Source: Hydrogenophaga sp. 2FB
GTDB taxonomy: Bacteria > Pseudomonadota > Gammaproteobacteria > Burkholderiales > Burkholderiaceae_C
Length of the DNA stretch: 64,000 nucleotides
Assembly (NCBI RefSeq): GCF_005503365.1
Contig: NZ_SCML01000019.1
Location: 1-64,000, forward strand
Reading direction: 5' to 3'
Numbering within the stretch: position 1 is the first letter of the stretch; every line of letters starts with the position of its first letter. Both the position numbers and the translations under genes were made by a program. Below the pieces are notes generated by a model. That model made no database searches, was not told the origin of the DNA, and saw nothing but the letters and a program-made list of their open reading frames with translations. This document shows, piece by piece, positions 51,315 to 59,409 of this stretch.

Positions 51315-52523
51315 TCAGATCACGCCGGCGGCCCGCAGGCCATCCACCTGCGCGTCGCTCAGGCCGAGTTGGCGAAACACGTCTTCGTTGTGCTGGCCCA
51401 GCGAGGGCCCCGCATGGCGGACCGCGCCAGGCGTCTCGGAGAACGCGGGCACGACGCTTTGCATGCGCACCGTGCCCAGCTCTTCGTCGGGCACGCTGAC
51501 GATGGCGTCGCGCGCCGCGAAGTGGGCGTCCTGGAAGATGTCGGCGATGTCGTAGATCGGACTGAACCCGACCTCGTGGGCCTCCAGCATGCGATCGAGC
51601 TCGTCGATGCGGTGCTTCGCGATCTCGGTCGCCAGAATCTCGTCGAGCTCGGCCCGGTGGGCCACGCGCTCGCGGTTGGTGACGAACTTCGGGTCGCTCA
51701 CCAGGTCTGGCCGGCCCAGCGCCGTGCACAGGCGTTCGTAGATGCGTTGGGTGGACGCGGCGATGGAGGCCCAGCGCCCATCGGCGGTCTTGTACACATT
51801 GCCGGGGGCCGCGTACTGGCTGGTGTTGCCCGAACGCCCGCGCACGACACCCAGCTGGTCGTACTCGATCGGCAGGAAATCGAGCACGCGGAACATCGAC
51901 TCCATCATGGAGCAATCGATTTCCTGGCCCGGCGCGCCACCGTTCTGGCGCTGGTGGTACAGCGCGCTGAGGATGCCGATGGCACCGAACAGGCCGCCCA
52001 CCGCGTCGGCGATGGGAAAGCCCAGGTGCAGCGGCGGCCGGTCGGGCTCACCGCAGATGTTGGTGAAGCCCGTCATGGCCTCGAACACCCGGGCGAAGCC
52101 GGGCCGGTTGCGGTACGGGCCGGTCTGTCCGAAACCGGTCAGGCGCAGGATGATCAGCCGCGGGTGGATGCCATGCAACCAGTCCTTGGTGATGCCCCAG
52201 CGGTCCAGCGTGTCCGGGCGGAAGTTCTCGACGATGACGTCGTACTTGGGGAGCATCCTGCCGAGCAGTGCGCGCCCCTCTTCGCGGCGCAAGTCCAGTG
52301 TGATGCCGCGCTTGTTGCGGTTGGCCGCCTTCCACCACAGGGGCACGCCGTCCTTGTAGGGCGGCAAAGCGCGCAGGGGATCGCCCACGCCGGGCATTTC
52401 GACCTTGAGCACGTCCGCGCCCAGGTCGGCCAGCAGCGTCGACGCCCAGGGGCCCGCGATCACGGTGGAGAGGTCCAGAATCCTGAGCCCTTTCAGGGGA
52501 CCGGTGGTGGCGACGGGTGTCAT
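51315..52523 (-). CDS. CaiB/BaiF family CoA-transferase
   Basis: A 402-residue family III CoA-transferase. The N-terminus LKGLRILDLSTVIAGPWAST, DVLKVEMPGVGDPLR, NRNKRGITLDLRREEG and FRPDTLDRWGI are standard. The catalytic Asp is probably Asp173 in GFPIADAVGGLFGA. ATG 52523 is chosen because it gives the usual N-terminus. It is the first gene of a four-gene operon and diverges from a LysR regulator across 83 bp, so that regulator probably controls it. Confidence 0.92.
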   Translation of the reverse strand: MTPVATTGPLKGLRILDLSTVIAGPWASTLLADLGADVLKVEMPGVGDPLRALPPYKDGVPLWWKAANRNKRGITLDLRREEGRALLGRMLPKYDVIVENFRPDTLDRWGITKDWLHGIHPRLIILRLTGFGQTGPYRNRPGFARVFEAMTGFTNICGEPDRPPLHLGFPIADAVGGLFGAIGILSALYHQRQNGGAPGQEIDCSMMESMFRVLDFLPIEYDQLGVVRGRSGNTSQYAAPGNVYKTADGRWASIAASTQRIYERLCTALGRPDLVSDPKFVTNRERVAHRAELDEILATEIAKHRIDELDRMLEAHEVGFSPIYDIADIFQDAHFAARDAIVSVPDEELGTVRMQSVVPAFSETPGAVRHAGPSLGQHNEDVFRQLGLSDAQVDGLRAAGVI

Positions 52524-52606
52524 GTTCGATGTCCTGGTTGCATGTCTCGAAGCCAGTTTAGGCATCCGGTGCAAAATACAGAATACGCATGGAGGTGATT
52601 TCAGAA

Positions 52607-53533
52607 ATGCAGATTTCAGATCGCAAAGGGCTGCAGATCGAAGACCTGCGCTACTTCGTTCAGGCCACCGAATACGGCAGCCTCACGGCCGCGGCCACCG
52701 CCGTGGGCGTGGCCCAGTCGGCCTTCAGCCGCCAGCTCTCGCGCCTGGAGTCCACCCTGGGCGGGCGCCTGATGCACCGCACCGGCCGTGGCGTCGTGCT
52801 GACGGAGCTGGGCCGCCATGTCCTGCCGCGGGCGCAGGCCCTCCTGGCCGATGCGTCCGCCCTGGTGGAGGACACGGGCGGCAACGGGCGCCGACCCGCC
52901 GGGATCGTCAACGTGGGCCTGCTGCCCTCCATGGCACGGCCCATGACCGGACGCCTGTACGCACGGGTTCGCGAGGAATTCCCCGACATCCAGTTGCGCG
53001 TGATCGAGGTCTACAGCGGCCAGATCGAGGTGATGCTGTCGGAAGGCAGCATCGACGTCGGCACCTTCAACCGCTACCGACCGCTGCGGCGTGAGAGCCA
53101 GGATGCGGTGCTGTCATCGCCGCTGTGCCTGATCGCGGCGCCGGGTGGCCCGCACGGGGGCAAGTCCTCGGTGCGTTTCTCGGCGCTGGCGGGCCTGCCC
53201 CTGGTGATGCCGATACGGCCCAACAGCCTGCGCACCCTCTTCGAGGAAACCGCGAGCCGGCGGCGCATCGAAACCAACGTCGTGCTCGAGGTGAGTTCGG
53301 CCACCGCGATGAAGGACGCGGTGATGAGCTGCGGCCTGTACGCCACGCTGCCGGCGCACGCGATCCAGGAAGAGCTCGCCAGGGGCCTGCTGGAGCACAT
53401 ACCCATCACACACCCGGCCATCCGGCAGACCACCTTCATCGACACCACCCGGCGTCGGCCCGCGTCGGCCGCCGTGCGGGAAGTCGCGCGGTTGCTGACG
53501 GTGCTGGTCAAGCAACTCGGGATGCCGGGCTAA
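52607..53533 (+). CDS. LysR family transcriptional regulator
   Basis: A 308-residue LysR regulator: HTH at about residues 10-68 (LRYFVQATEYGSLTAAA, AQSAFSRQLSRLESTLGG), and an effector domain with GIVNVGLLPSM and IDVGTFNRYRP. The start is ATG 52607. The perfect ribosome-binding site GGAGGTGAT (52591-52599) lies 7 nt upstream, inside what a start at ATG 52589 would make coding. The divergent CaiB-AcuI-Bug-MaoC operon is the expected target. It ends before a bidirectional terminator. Confidence 0.93.
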   Translation: MQISDRKGLQIEDLRYFVQATEYGSLTAAATAVGVAQSAFSRQLSRLESTLGGRLMHRTGRGVVLTELGRHVLPRAQALLADASALVEDTGGNGRRPAGIVNVGLLPSMARPMTGRLYARVREEFPDIQLRVIEVYSGQIEVMLSEGSIDVGTFNRYRPLRRESQDAVLSSPLCLIAAPGGPHGGKSSVRFSALAGLPLVMPIRPNSLRTLFEETASRRRIETNVVLEVSSATAMKDAVMSCGLYATLPAHAIQEELARGLLEHIPITHPAIRQTTFIDTTRRRPASAAVREVARLLTVLVKQLGMPG

Positions 53534-53546
53534 CGAGGCCGCAAAC

Positions 53547-53576
53547 AAAAACCGGGACATCGTGTCCCGGTTTTTT
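53547..53576. terminator. bidirectional intrinsic terminator
   Basis: AAAACCGGGACA-TCG-TGTCCCGGTTTT forms a long perfect stem with A-run on the left and T6 on the right. It stands between the convergent LysR gene (ends 53533) and the Tyr/Pro-rich gene (ends 53584), so it can stop transcription from both sides. Confidence 0.93.
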
Positions 53577-53583
53577 GTGGAGG

Positions 53584-54003
53584 TCAGTCCCGACCGCGGC
53601 GTCCGTCGTGACGGTCATGGCGGTCATGGCCGCGGTGGCCGTCATGCCAACGGTCATTCCGACGACCGTCCCAGCGCGGGTGCCCCCAACCCGAACGGTA
53701 GTACGGGCGCGGTGCGTAGTACACCGGCGGCGGTCCGTAGTAGATCGGGCGCGGCTGGTAGTAGATGGGACGTGGTTCGTAGTACACCGGCGGCGGCCCG
53801 TAATACACCGGTGGCGCGTTCGATACGCCGACCGCGACACCCGGGGTGTTCACGCCGATCGACCAGTGCACGTCGCTGCGCGCGTGGGCCTGCGAACCCA
53901 TCACCGACAAAGCCCAGGCGCCAGCGGCCAGGGTGACGATGGTGAGGCCGCGGGTCAGGGCCGATGTGCGGGCCCAAGGGGTTTTCAAAGTCTGCGTGTT
54001 CAT
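53584..54003 (-). CDS. secreted Tyr/Pro-repeat protein, unknown function
   Basis: A 139-residue protein with a signal-type segment (TIVTLAAGAWALSVMGSQAHA, cleavage near residue 41). A short SDVHWSIGVNTPGVAVGVSN region follows, then six YY repeats of about 7 residues (PPVYYGP, PPVYYEPRP, IYYQPRP and so on), and a Gly/Arg/Asp/His-rich tail (RHDRHDGRRGRD). The repeat region resembles YXPXPV-type proteins of Gram-negative cell surfaces, whose function is not known to me. It ends at a shared terminator. Confidence 0.8.
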   Translation of the reverse strand: MNTQTLKTPWARTSALTRGLTIVTLAAGAWALSVMGSQAHARSDVHWSIGVNTPGVAVGVSNAPPVYYGPPPVYYEPRPIYYQPRPIYYGPPPVYYAPRPYYRSGWGHPRWDGRRNDRWHDGHRGHDRHDRHDGRRGRD

Positions 54004-54137
54004 GTGGGGCTCCTGTTGCTGGGCGTTTTCACACCCTATGGTCGTATTACACGGACTTCCGCGTTAACCTGTTCCACACGGATGGTCAAAGTCGTTGCCA
54101 TACGTAACGCCCACCCCATCTTTACATTGAAAACGCC

Positions 54138-54755
54138 ATGAATACCCTTGGCCAGCCCACCGCACACGACGTACTCGACTTCTGGTTGGGCGACGGCCTG
54201 GCGCGCGGCTGGTGTTCCGACCCGCGCGACGAACTCTGGTTTGGCGGCGACCCCGCGTTCGACGACAAGATCCGCGCGCGCTTCGGCCCCCTGGTGGAGC
54301 AGGCGGTCGACGGCGGCCTGACCGAGTGGGAAACCCGCATCGATACCCGCCTGGCGCTGGTGCTGCTGCTCGACCAGTTCACCCGCAACGTGTACCGCGG
54401 TCAGGCGCGCGCCTTTGCCGGCGATGCGCGGGCGCAGCAGCTTTCATTGCAAGCCCGCGCCGGCGGGATGGACGCCGAGCTGGCCACCGTGGGCTGCGTG
54501 TTCATGGCCCTGCCGCTGGAACACGCGGAAGACCTCGGGCTGCAGGTCGAAAGCGTGCTGCGCTTCCAGCGCCTGTTCGACACCTGCGTCCCCGAGCTGC
54601 GCGACACCCTCGGCGGCTTCCTGCGGTACGCGCAACAACACCACGACATCGTGGCCCGGTTCGGCCGCTTCCCCCACCGCAACAAGGTGCTCGGTCGCGC
54701 CAGCACGCCCGCCGAAGAAGCCTTTCTGCAGGACGGTCCGCGCTTCGGTCAGTAA
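54138..54755 (+). CDS. DUF924 family protein
   Basis: A 205-residue protein with the all-helical, TPR-like DUF924 pattern: VLDFWLGDG, ELWFGGDPAFDDKIRARFGPL, RLALVLLLDQFTRNVYRG, FMALPLEHAEDL and GRFPHRNKVLGR. It is cytoplasmic with no signal peptide. The biochemical function of the family is not established. It stands alone between the Tyr/Pro protein and the HAL-like gene. Confidence 0.9.
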   Translation: MNTLGQPTAHDVLDFWLGDGLARGWCSDPRDELWFGGDPAFDDKIRARFGPLVEQAVDGGLTEWETRIDTRLALVLLLDQFTRNVYRGQARAFAGDARAQQLSLQARAGGMDAELATVGCVFMALPLEHAEDLGLQVESVLRFQRLFDTCVPELRDTLGGFLRYAQQHHDIVARFGRFPHRNKVLGRASTPAEEAFLQDGPRFGQ

Positions 54756-54803
54756 GAACGCCATCGACACGGCACACGACCGTCACGGCAGCCCGCGCTG
54801 CAG

Positions 54804-56249
54804 CTAGCCGAGGTCGCCGAGCCGGTAGTCGAGCCGCTCGAGCGCGTCAAGCAGGGGTGCGGGGTGCGGAACCCGCTGGGCGCCGCCGGCGCGTGGCACG
54901 ATGCCGCGCACGAAGGCGTGCAGCCGGGTTGTGCCGCTGCCCAGTTGCTGGGGGTTTCTGACATCGACCGCCTGCGCGGCCACCATCAGCTCGATGCCCA
55001 TGATGGACTTGCACAGCTGCGCGAGTTCCAGTGTGCGCCGCGCCGCCAGACTCGACATGCTGACGCGGTCGAGGTTGCCATTGGAGTGGCTCGAACTCGG
55101 CAACTCGGTGACCACCGGTGCGGCCAGCAGCCGCGCTTCGGCCGTGATGGCTTTGTGCACCTGGGCCAGGCCGTTGAACCCGGGCAGGCCCAGCGCATCC
55201 GCTTCGATCAGGCCGACGCTGAGACCCGACCAGAAGGCGTCCACGAGCTTCGCCACCCGCTCGGTCGACCCCGTGACCAGCGGCGCGATACCCAGGCGCA
55301 GCGTGTCCAGCGCCATCGAAAGAGACAGCATGTCGAAGTTGGCGACCGACACCAGCCGCTGCTCCTCGACGGAGACAATCGGGTTGTTCTGGCTCGCATT
55401 CAGCTCCACGGAGATCAGACCGCGTGCGAACTCGAAGCTGTCGAACGCATTGCCCAGCGTGATGGGCAACGAGCGAAAGCTCAGCGGGTCCTGCAGGTGA
55501 CGTGGACCGCCCTCGCTCATCAGAGCGCTGCCTTGCAACTGCGACGCGATGCCGCGTGCCGCGTGCGCAAGGCCCTTGAGCGGCCGCGAACGCACCGCCG
55601 CCGCCGACACGATGGACGGGTTGGCGCCATACCCCTCCATGCTCAGCGCGGCCACCAACGGCCACGATTCGAGCAGGTTTTCCAGCGTATCGAACGCGAG
55701 TGCACCCAGCCCGATGGACAGCGGACTGGAATTGATGAGCGCGATGGTTTCACCGGCGGCAAGCTCGATGTCGCGGTAGAGGTCCAGTGCGATGTTGGCC
55801 ACGGCCGACATGTCACTCTCGCCGGTGGAGCCCCACAGATGAACCTTGAAATCGCGCCCTGTGTTCAGCGCATCGACCAGCATGAGGGCCAACACGGGCC
55901 GCACGCCTTGGCGGCCCGATGCCATGTTGTTCAGCATCACCACCAGCATGGCGCGCACCATCTCCGACGAGGCCAGCGGCCCCAGCCCCATGTCGTGCGT
56001 CTCGAGCAACCGGCGGTTGAATTCGCCGAATCGAGAGGGGTCCAGCGGTACACCGGTTTTGGCGCCGACGCTGGTGGTCACGCCATAGACCAGTTCACCG
56101 CGCGCGACGATGGTCTCGACCAGCGCGCGCGAGGCCGCCATCTCGTCCAGTGCGGCGTCCGCCAGGCGGACCTTGGCCCCGCCGCGCGCGATGCGCGTGA
56201 GTTGGTGCGCCGTCAGACTTCGGCCGTCAATTTCTACAGGTTCAACCAT
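54804..56249 (-). CDS. HAL/PAL-family (aromatic amino acid lyase) protein lacking the MIO triad
   Basis: A 481-residue member of the histidine/phenylalanine ammonia-lyase superfamily. The fold markers are present but altered: YGVTTSVG (usual YGINTGFG, Tyr55), LWGSTGESDMSAVANIAL (usual GSVGASGDLAPLAH), QDPLSFRSLP (usual QDxYSLR) and ASQNNPIVS (usual SxDNPL). The Ala-Ser-Gly that cyclises into the MIO electrophile is Glu144-Ser145-Asp146 (codons 55820-55812), or a Glu-Ser with a one-residue deletion. Ordinary MIO chemistry is therefore not expected. Start ATG 56249 was chosen; the upstream extension reads through the promoter region. It diverges from the LysR-Bug fusion gene. A different lyase chemistry or a binding role is possible. 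Confidence 0.85.
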   Translation of the reverse strand: MVEPVEIDGRSLTAHQLTRIARGGAKVRLADAALDEMAASRALVETIVARGELVYGVTTSVGAKTGVPLDPSRFGEFNRRLLETHDMGLGPLASSEMVRAMLVVMLNNMASGRQGVRPVLALMLVDALNTGRDFKVHLWGSTGESDMSAVANIALDLYRDIELAAGETIALINSSPLSIGLGALAFDTLENLLESWPLVAALSMEGYGANPSIVSAAAVRSRPLKGLAHAARGIASQLQGSALMSEGGPRHLQDPLSFRSLPITLGNAFDSFEFARGLISVELNASQNNPIVSVEEQRLVSVANFDMLSLSMALDTLRLGIAPLVTGSTERVAKLVDAFWSGLSVGLIEADALGLPGFNGLAQVHKAITAEARLLAAPVVTELPSSSHSNGNLDRVSMSSLAARRTLELAQLCKSIMGIELMVAAQAVDVRNPQQLGSGTTRLHAFVRGIVPRAGGAQRVPHPAPLLDALERLDYRLGDLG

Positions 56250-56358
56250 ATGTGCAAAGCGTTTCGTTGTGAGGAAATCGATCCGGCAAGTGCCCACGGT
56301 GGGCTGCTCTATTCTTCGGATCTGCCAGCCTTTCATTGGACGGGCAAGCTGTGGTTTC

Positions 56359-56374
56359 GCAAAACAAGTTTTGC
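56359..56374. promoter_or_regulatory. inverted repeat between the HAL-like and LysR-Bug genes
   Basis: GCAAAAC-AA-GTTTTGC has perfect 7-bp arms. It lies 26 bp upstream of the LysR-Bug start in the 151-bp divergent region and is a candidate autoregulatory operator. CTAATAA (minus strand, 56388-56382) lies next to it and recurs at 58247. Confidence 0.5.
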
Positions 56375-56400
56375 TTGGCGACTTATTAGAAAAAATCACC

Positions 56401-58200
56401 ATGTATCCAGTCTCTCAACACGTCTCCCTGCGCCAGCTGCGTGTGCTTCTGTCGGTGGGCGAAACGGGCAGTTTCAGCGCGACGGCCAGCACCATCGGAC
56501 TGACGCAGTCCGCAGTCAGCCAGTCGTTGCGCACACTCGAAGAGGCCTTGCAGGTGTCGCTCGTGGACCGCACCACCCGCCAGGTGGCGCTGAGCGATGC
56601 GGGACGCCGGTTGGTCGGTCCTCTGCGAGAGGCACTCGACAGCCTCGAAACCGTGCTGTCGCGCGCCAAGGCCGAGGCGTCGGCCACCCGCGGCTTTGTG
56701 CGGCTGGCCTGCAGCCCCTCGGTGGGCAGCAGCTTGTTGCCCGCCCGCATGGCCGAGGTTCAGCGCGCCTGGCCAGACATCCAGCTGCAGCTGCGCGAGC
56801 TCGCCCATGCCGAGGTGCTGGAGAGCGTGCTGCGCGGTGCCGCCGAGATCGGCATCGTCGCCAGCGACGGATTGCCGGCCGAATTCAGCGCGGCTCCGCT
56901 GGCCAGCGAGTCGTACCACGTGTACTGCAGTGCGCAGCATCCTTTTGCGCGGCGGCAGTACGTCAATGCCGACGCGCTTCGCTATGAGAAGCTGATTCTT
57001 CTTGACGATGCGGCCGGCGGACGGTTTCAGCTGGACCGCTTTCTGCACGCGCACGATATCGCGACGGCCGATGTCCAGGAGGTGTCCCAGTTCGCGATGG
57101 CCATTGCGCTCGCGGCCGAGCAGATGGGTGTGGCCGTGCTGCCCGGCGGTGGCCATGCGGAGCAAACCCGGGCGGGAGATCCAGCGGTCAAGGCCATCGC
57201 GCTGACGCCCGACTTCAAGCGAACGATCTCCCTCGTCACGCGGCGCAACGCGGCGTCGACGGCGCTCGTCGAGCGGGTTGTGGATTCACTGGTCACACCC
57301 CGCGGCAGCGCCGGGACCGTCCACCGGAAGAAGACGACGGTGGTCGTGCCCTTTCAGTCGGGCGGCCCCGCCGACCGGTTCGGCCGTCAGTTCGCAATGG
57401 CCCTGGGCGACGTCCTGGGTCAGACCGTCGACGTGGAGAACGTGGTCGGGCTCGGCGGCGTGCTGGGGGTGCACCGGGTCACGCGCTCGGTGGCCGACGG
57501 TTGCACCATCGGGCTGGCCGGCACCGGTGCCACGGTGTTCGACCATCTGCTGAACCAGGATGGCCTGTTCGACGTCTTCCACGACATCACCTGTCTGAGC
57601 GGTCTGGTCCAGTTGCCCAATGTGCTGCTGGTGGGGAAACACATTGCCGCGACCAACCTCCAGGAACTGATCGCTCAGGTGCGTCTGCGACCCGACAAGT
57701 TCACCACGGCCTCGGTCGCCCGGGGACCCCTCAGCGTTTTGTCGCAGCTGTTCCAGAAGCGCACCTCGACCCGGATGCTGTCGCGCCACTACGACGGCCT
57801 GGTGCCCGCCGTCCTCGACCTGACGCGCGGCAAACTGGACGTGCTGTTTGCCGAGATGGGTGGCAACGCCATGGATGCCATCCGCAACCATGCCGTGCGC
57901 CCGCTGATGATCGCGGGCCATCAGCGCACGAGCTGGCTGCCCGAGGTGCCGACCGCGCTCGATTGCGGCCTGCCGGATGTGATCGCCGACGGCGGCTACT
58001 GCGTGGTCGCACCGGCGTCCCTGTCTGCCGAGGCACGGCTGGAGCTGCAGGGGCAGATCCACGCAGCCTTGCGCTCACCGGCGGTCACCGAGAGTTTTAT
58101 CGGCCAGGGCGGAACGCCGGATCTGCGGACCGGGAACGAGTACATGGCCTACGTTCGGCGCGAGCACGAACGCTGGGGCCAGTTGCTCGGCACGCGCTGA
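56401..58200 (+). CDS. LysR-type regulator fused to a Bug/TctC solute-binding domain
   Basis: A 599-residue protein made of two complete modules. Residues 1-300 are a full LysR regulator: HTH at about 10-70 (LRQLRVLLSVGETGSFS, TQSAVSQSLRTLEEALQ), then an effector domain (GFVRLACSPSVGSSLLP, AEIGIVASDG, MGVAVLPGGG). After a short linker (TPRGSAGTVHRKK) residues 311-599 are a Bug/TctC domain: TTVVVPFQSGGPADRFGRQF, VDVENVVGLGGVLG, DGCTIGLAG, KLDVLFAEMGG and LPEVPTALDCGLPDV. There is no signal peptide, so the Bug domain is cytoplasmic. The frame is open across the junction (57300-57335). I know of no described regulator of this architecture. It diverges from the HAL-like gene and precedes the deacylase and Bug genes. 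Confidence 0.93.
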   Translation: MYPVSQHVSLRQLRVLLSVGETGSFSATASTIGLTQSAVSQSLRTLEEALQVSLVDRTTRQVALSDAGRRLVGPLREALDSLETVLSRAKAEASATRGFVRLACSPSVGSSLLPARMAEVQRAWPDIQLQLRELAHAEVLESVLRGAAEIGIVASDGLPAEFSAAPLASESYHVYCSAQHPFARRQYVNADALRYEKLILLDDAAGGRFQLDRFLHAHDIATADVQEVSQFAMAIALAAEQMGVAVLPGGGHAEQTRAGDPAVKAIALTPDFKRTISLVTRRNAASTALVERVVDSLVTPRGSAGTVHRKKTTVVVPFQSGGPADRFGRQFAMALGDVLGQTVDVENVVGLGGVLGVHRVTRSVADGCTIGLAGTGATVFDHLLNQDGLFDVFHDITCLSGLVQLPNVLLVGKHIAATNLQELIAQVRLRPDKFTTASVARGPLSVLSQLFQKRTSTRMLSRHYDGLVPAVLDLTRGKLDVLFAEMGGNAMDAIRNHAVRPLMIAGHQRTSWLPEVPTALDCGLPDVIADGGYCVVAPASLSAEARLELQGQIHAALRSPAVTESFIGQGGTPDLRTGNEYMAYVRREHERWGQLLGTR

Positions 58201-58246
58201 GGTCGTCGAGCGCGCCGGGCGGCCGTGAGCTGGCCCGATAGCCGGC

Positions 58247-58272
58247 CTAATAAATGCATTAGCGAGACTAAT
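58247..58272. promoter_or_regulatory. LysR-type box upstream of the deacylase-Bug operon
   Basis: Three alternating half sites occur: CTAAT (58247-58251), ATTAG (58258-58262) and CTAAT (58268-58272). ATTAG-N5-CTAAT is a perfect inverted repeat containing T-N11-A, the general LysR box. It lies about 80 bp upstream of the deacylase start, as expected for activation by the LysR-Bug protein. Confidence 0.6.
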
Positions 58273-58353
58273 TTTTCACCGGTGACGGCGTGGAGTTCAA
58301 TGGGCGCAGCGCATGTGCGCGGCTCTTGAAATTGAACGGCAAGGCAGCACCGA

Positions 58354-59409
58354 ATGGCACAACTCTTTTCCACCGCCGGCCAGGGCATGACCAGCGAGGT
58401 CGACTTCGATGCCGAGGGCAAGCAGTGCGGCTACTTGCGGCTGCCGCACTCGGTCCATCGGTCGGCTTACGGATGGATACCGGTGCCGGTCGCCTCCATC
58501 CGCAACGGCCCAGGCCCGGTGGTGCTGGTGATGGGCGGCAACCACGGCGACGAGTACGAAGGCCAGCTCATCGTCTCGCGGCTGATCCGCGAGATCGATC
58601 CTTCTCGCGTGCAGGGTCAGCTCATCCTGCTGCCGATGGCCAACCTTCCGGCCGCGAAAGCCGGGCTGCGCACCTCGCCCATCGACGGCGGGAACCTCAA
58701 TCGCCTGTTTCCCGGCAACCCCGCCGGCAGCATCACCGAAGTCCTGGGCAGTTACATCGAGCAAGCGCTGCTGACGCGTGCCGACCTGCTGCTGGACCTG
58801 CATTCGGGCGGCAGCTCGCTGGTCTACCACGGCAGCCTGGCGATGGCCGGTGCCGCAAGCGACGAGGAAGAGGATGCGCGTCTTCGCCCCTTGCTGCGCG
58901 CGTTGGGCGCTCGCTATACCTGCCTGCTGAAGCAGCTGAATCCCCGCACGATCCTCGGTGCGGCGCGGCGCCAGAACTGCATGGGCCTGGTGCTGGAAAT
59001 CGGTGGCGGCGGGCAGGTGTCGCGGCCCGATCTCGAAGAGTCCTGGCACGGCGTGCGCCGAACCTTGATTGCCAGTGGCGTGTTGCATGGCGAGCCGGCG
59101 GCACCCGCGAGCGCGGGCCATTGGGTCGACCTGGCGTTCGGCGCCGACAGCTGCAACGTCTTCGCACGTTCCGCCGGCCTCTTCGAACCCCTGGTCGGGT
59201 TGGGCGACACCGTCCAGGCCGGGCAGACAGCGGCTCGAATCCACGACCCTTCAGCGCCCCACCGCGAACCCGAACTTGTGCATTTTGAGGCGGCGGGCAC
59301 CGTGGTCTGCCAACGCGTGCCCGCCCTCACCGAAGTCGGCGACTGCCTGTTCCAGGTGGCCTCCATCAGCGGCCCGCTCCAGGGCATCGAAAGGATTGAA
59401 GAAAAATGA
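58354..59409 (+). CDS. DoeB-like N-acyl amino acid deacylase (succinylglutamate desuccinylase/aspartoacylase family)
   Basis: A 351-residue zinc hydrolase. The metal ligands are His and Glu in GGNHGDEYEG and His in LDLHSGGSS. SPIDGGNLNRLFPG is the substrate-binding segment, and the catalytic Glu is in LVLEIGGGGQ. A C-terminal biotinyl/lipoyl-like beta domain with GLFEPLVGLGDTVQAGQ follows. The N-terminus EVDFDAEGKQCGYLRLPHS closely resembles DoeB, which removes acetate from N-alpha-acetyl-diaminobutyrate in ectoine breakdown. DoeA and other ectoine genes are not here, so another N-acyl amino acid is more likely. It overlaps the Bug gene by 4 bp. Confidence 0.88.
   Translation: MAQLFSTAGQGMTSEVDFDAEGKQCGYLRLPHSVHRSAYGWIPVPVASIRNGPGPVVLVMGGNHGDEYEGQLIVSRLIREIDPSRVQGQLILLPMANLPAAKAGLRTSPIDGGNLNRLFPGNPAGSITEVLGSYIEQALLTRADLLLDLHSGGSSLVYHGSLAMAGAASDEEEDARLRPLLRALGARYTCLLKQLNPRTILGAARRQNCMGLVLEIGGGGQVSRPDLEESWHGVRRTLIASGVLHGEPAAPASAGHWVDLAFGADSCNVFARSAGLFEPLVGLGDTVQAGQTAARIHDPSAPHREPELVHFEAAGTVVCQRVPALTEVGDCLFQVASISGPLQGIERIEEK

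Noticed and set aside
49306..51915. Open frame of 869 codons joining the Bug gene with upstream sequence on the minus strand
   Set aside because: Only its last 323 codons are real (Bug, with its own signal peptide at 50277). The upstream part is out of frame with the AcuI-like and CaiB genes it covers. It is not a second Bug fusion.
53700..53820. Short tandem repeats as a CRISPR-like array
   Set aside because: The repeats encode the YY-Pro motif of the gene at 53584-54003, with units of about 21 bp and no spacers.
57290..57340. The LysR-Bug junction as a frameshift or assembly artefact joining two genes
   Set aside because: The frame is continuous through a plausible linker. The Bug part has no remains of a signal peptide or start site, and both halves keep their family motifs to the end. 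It remains testable by reads.
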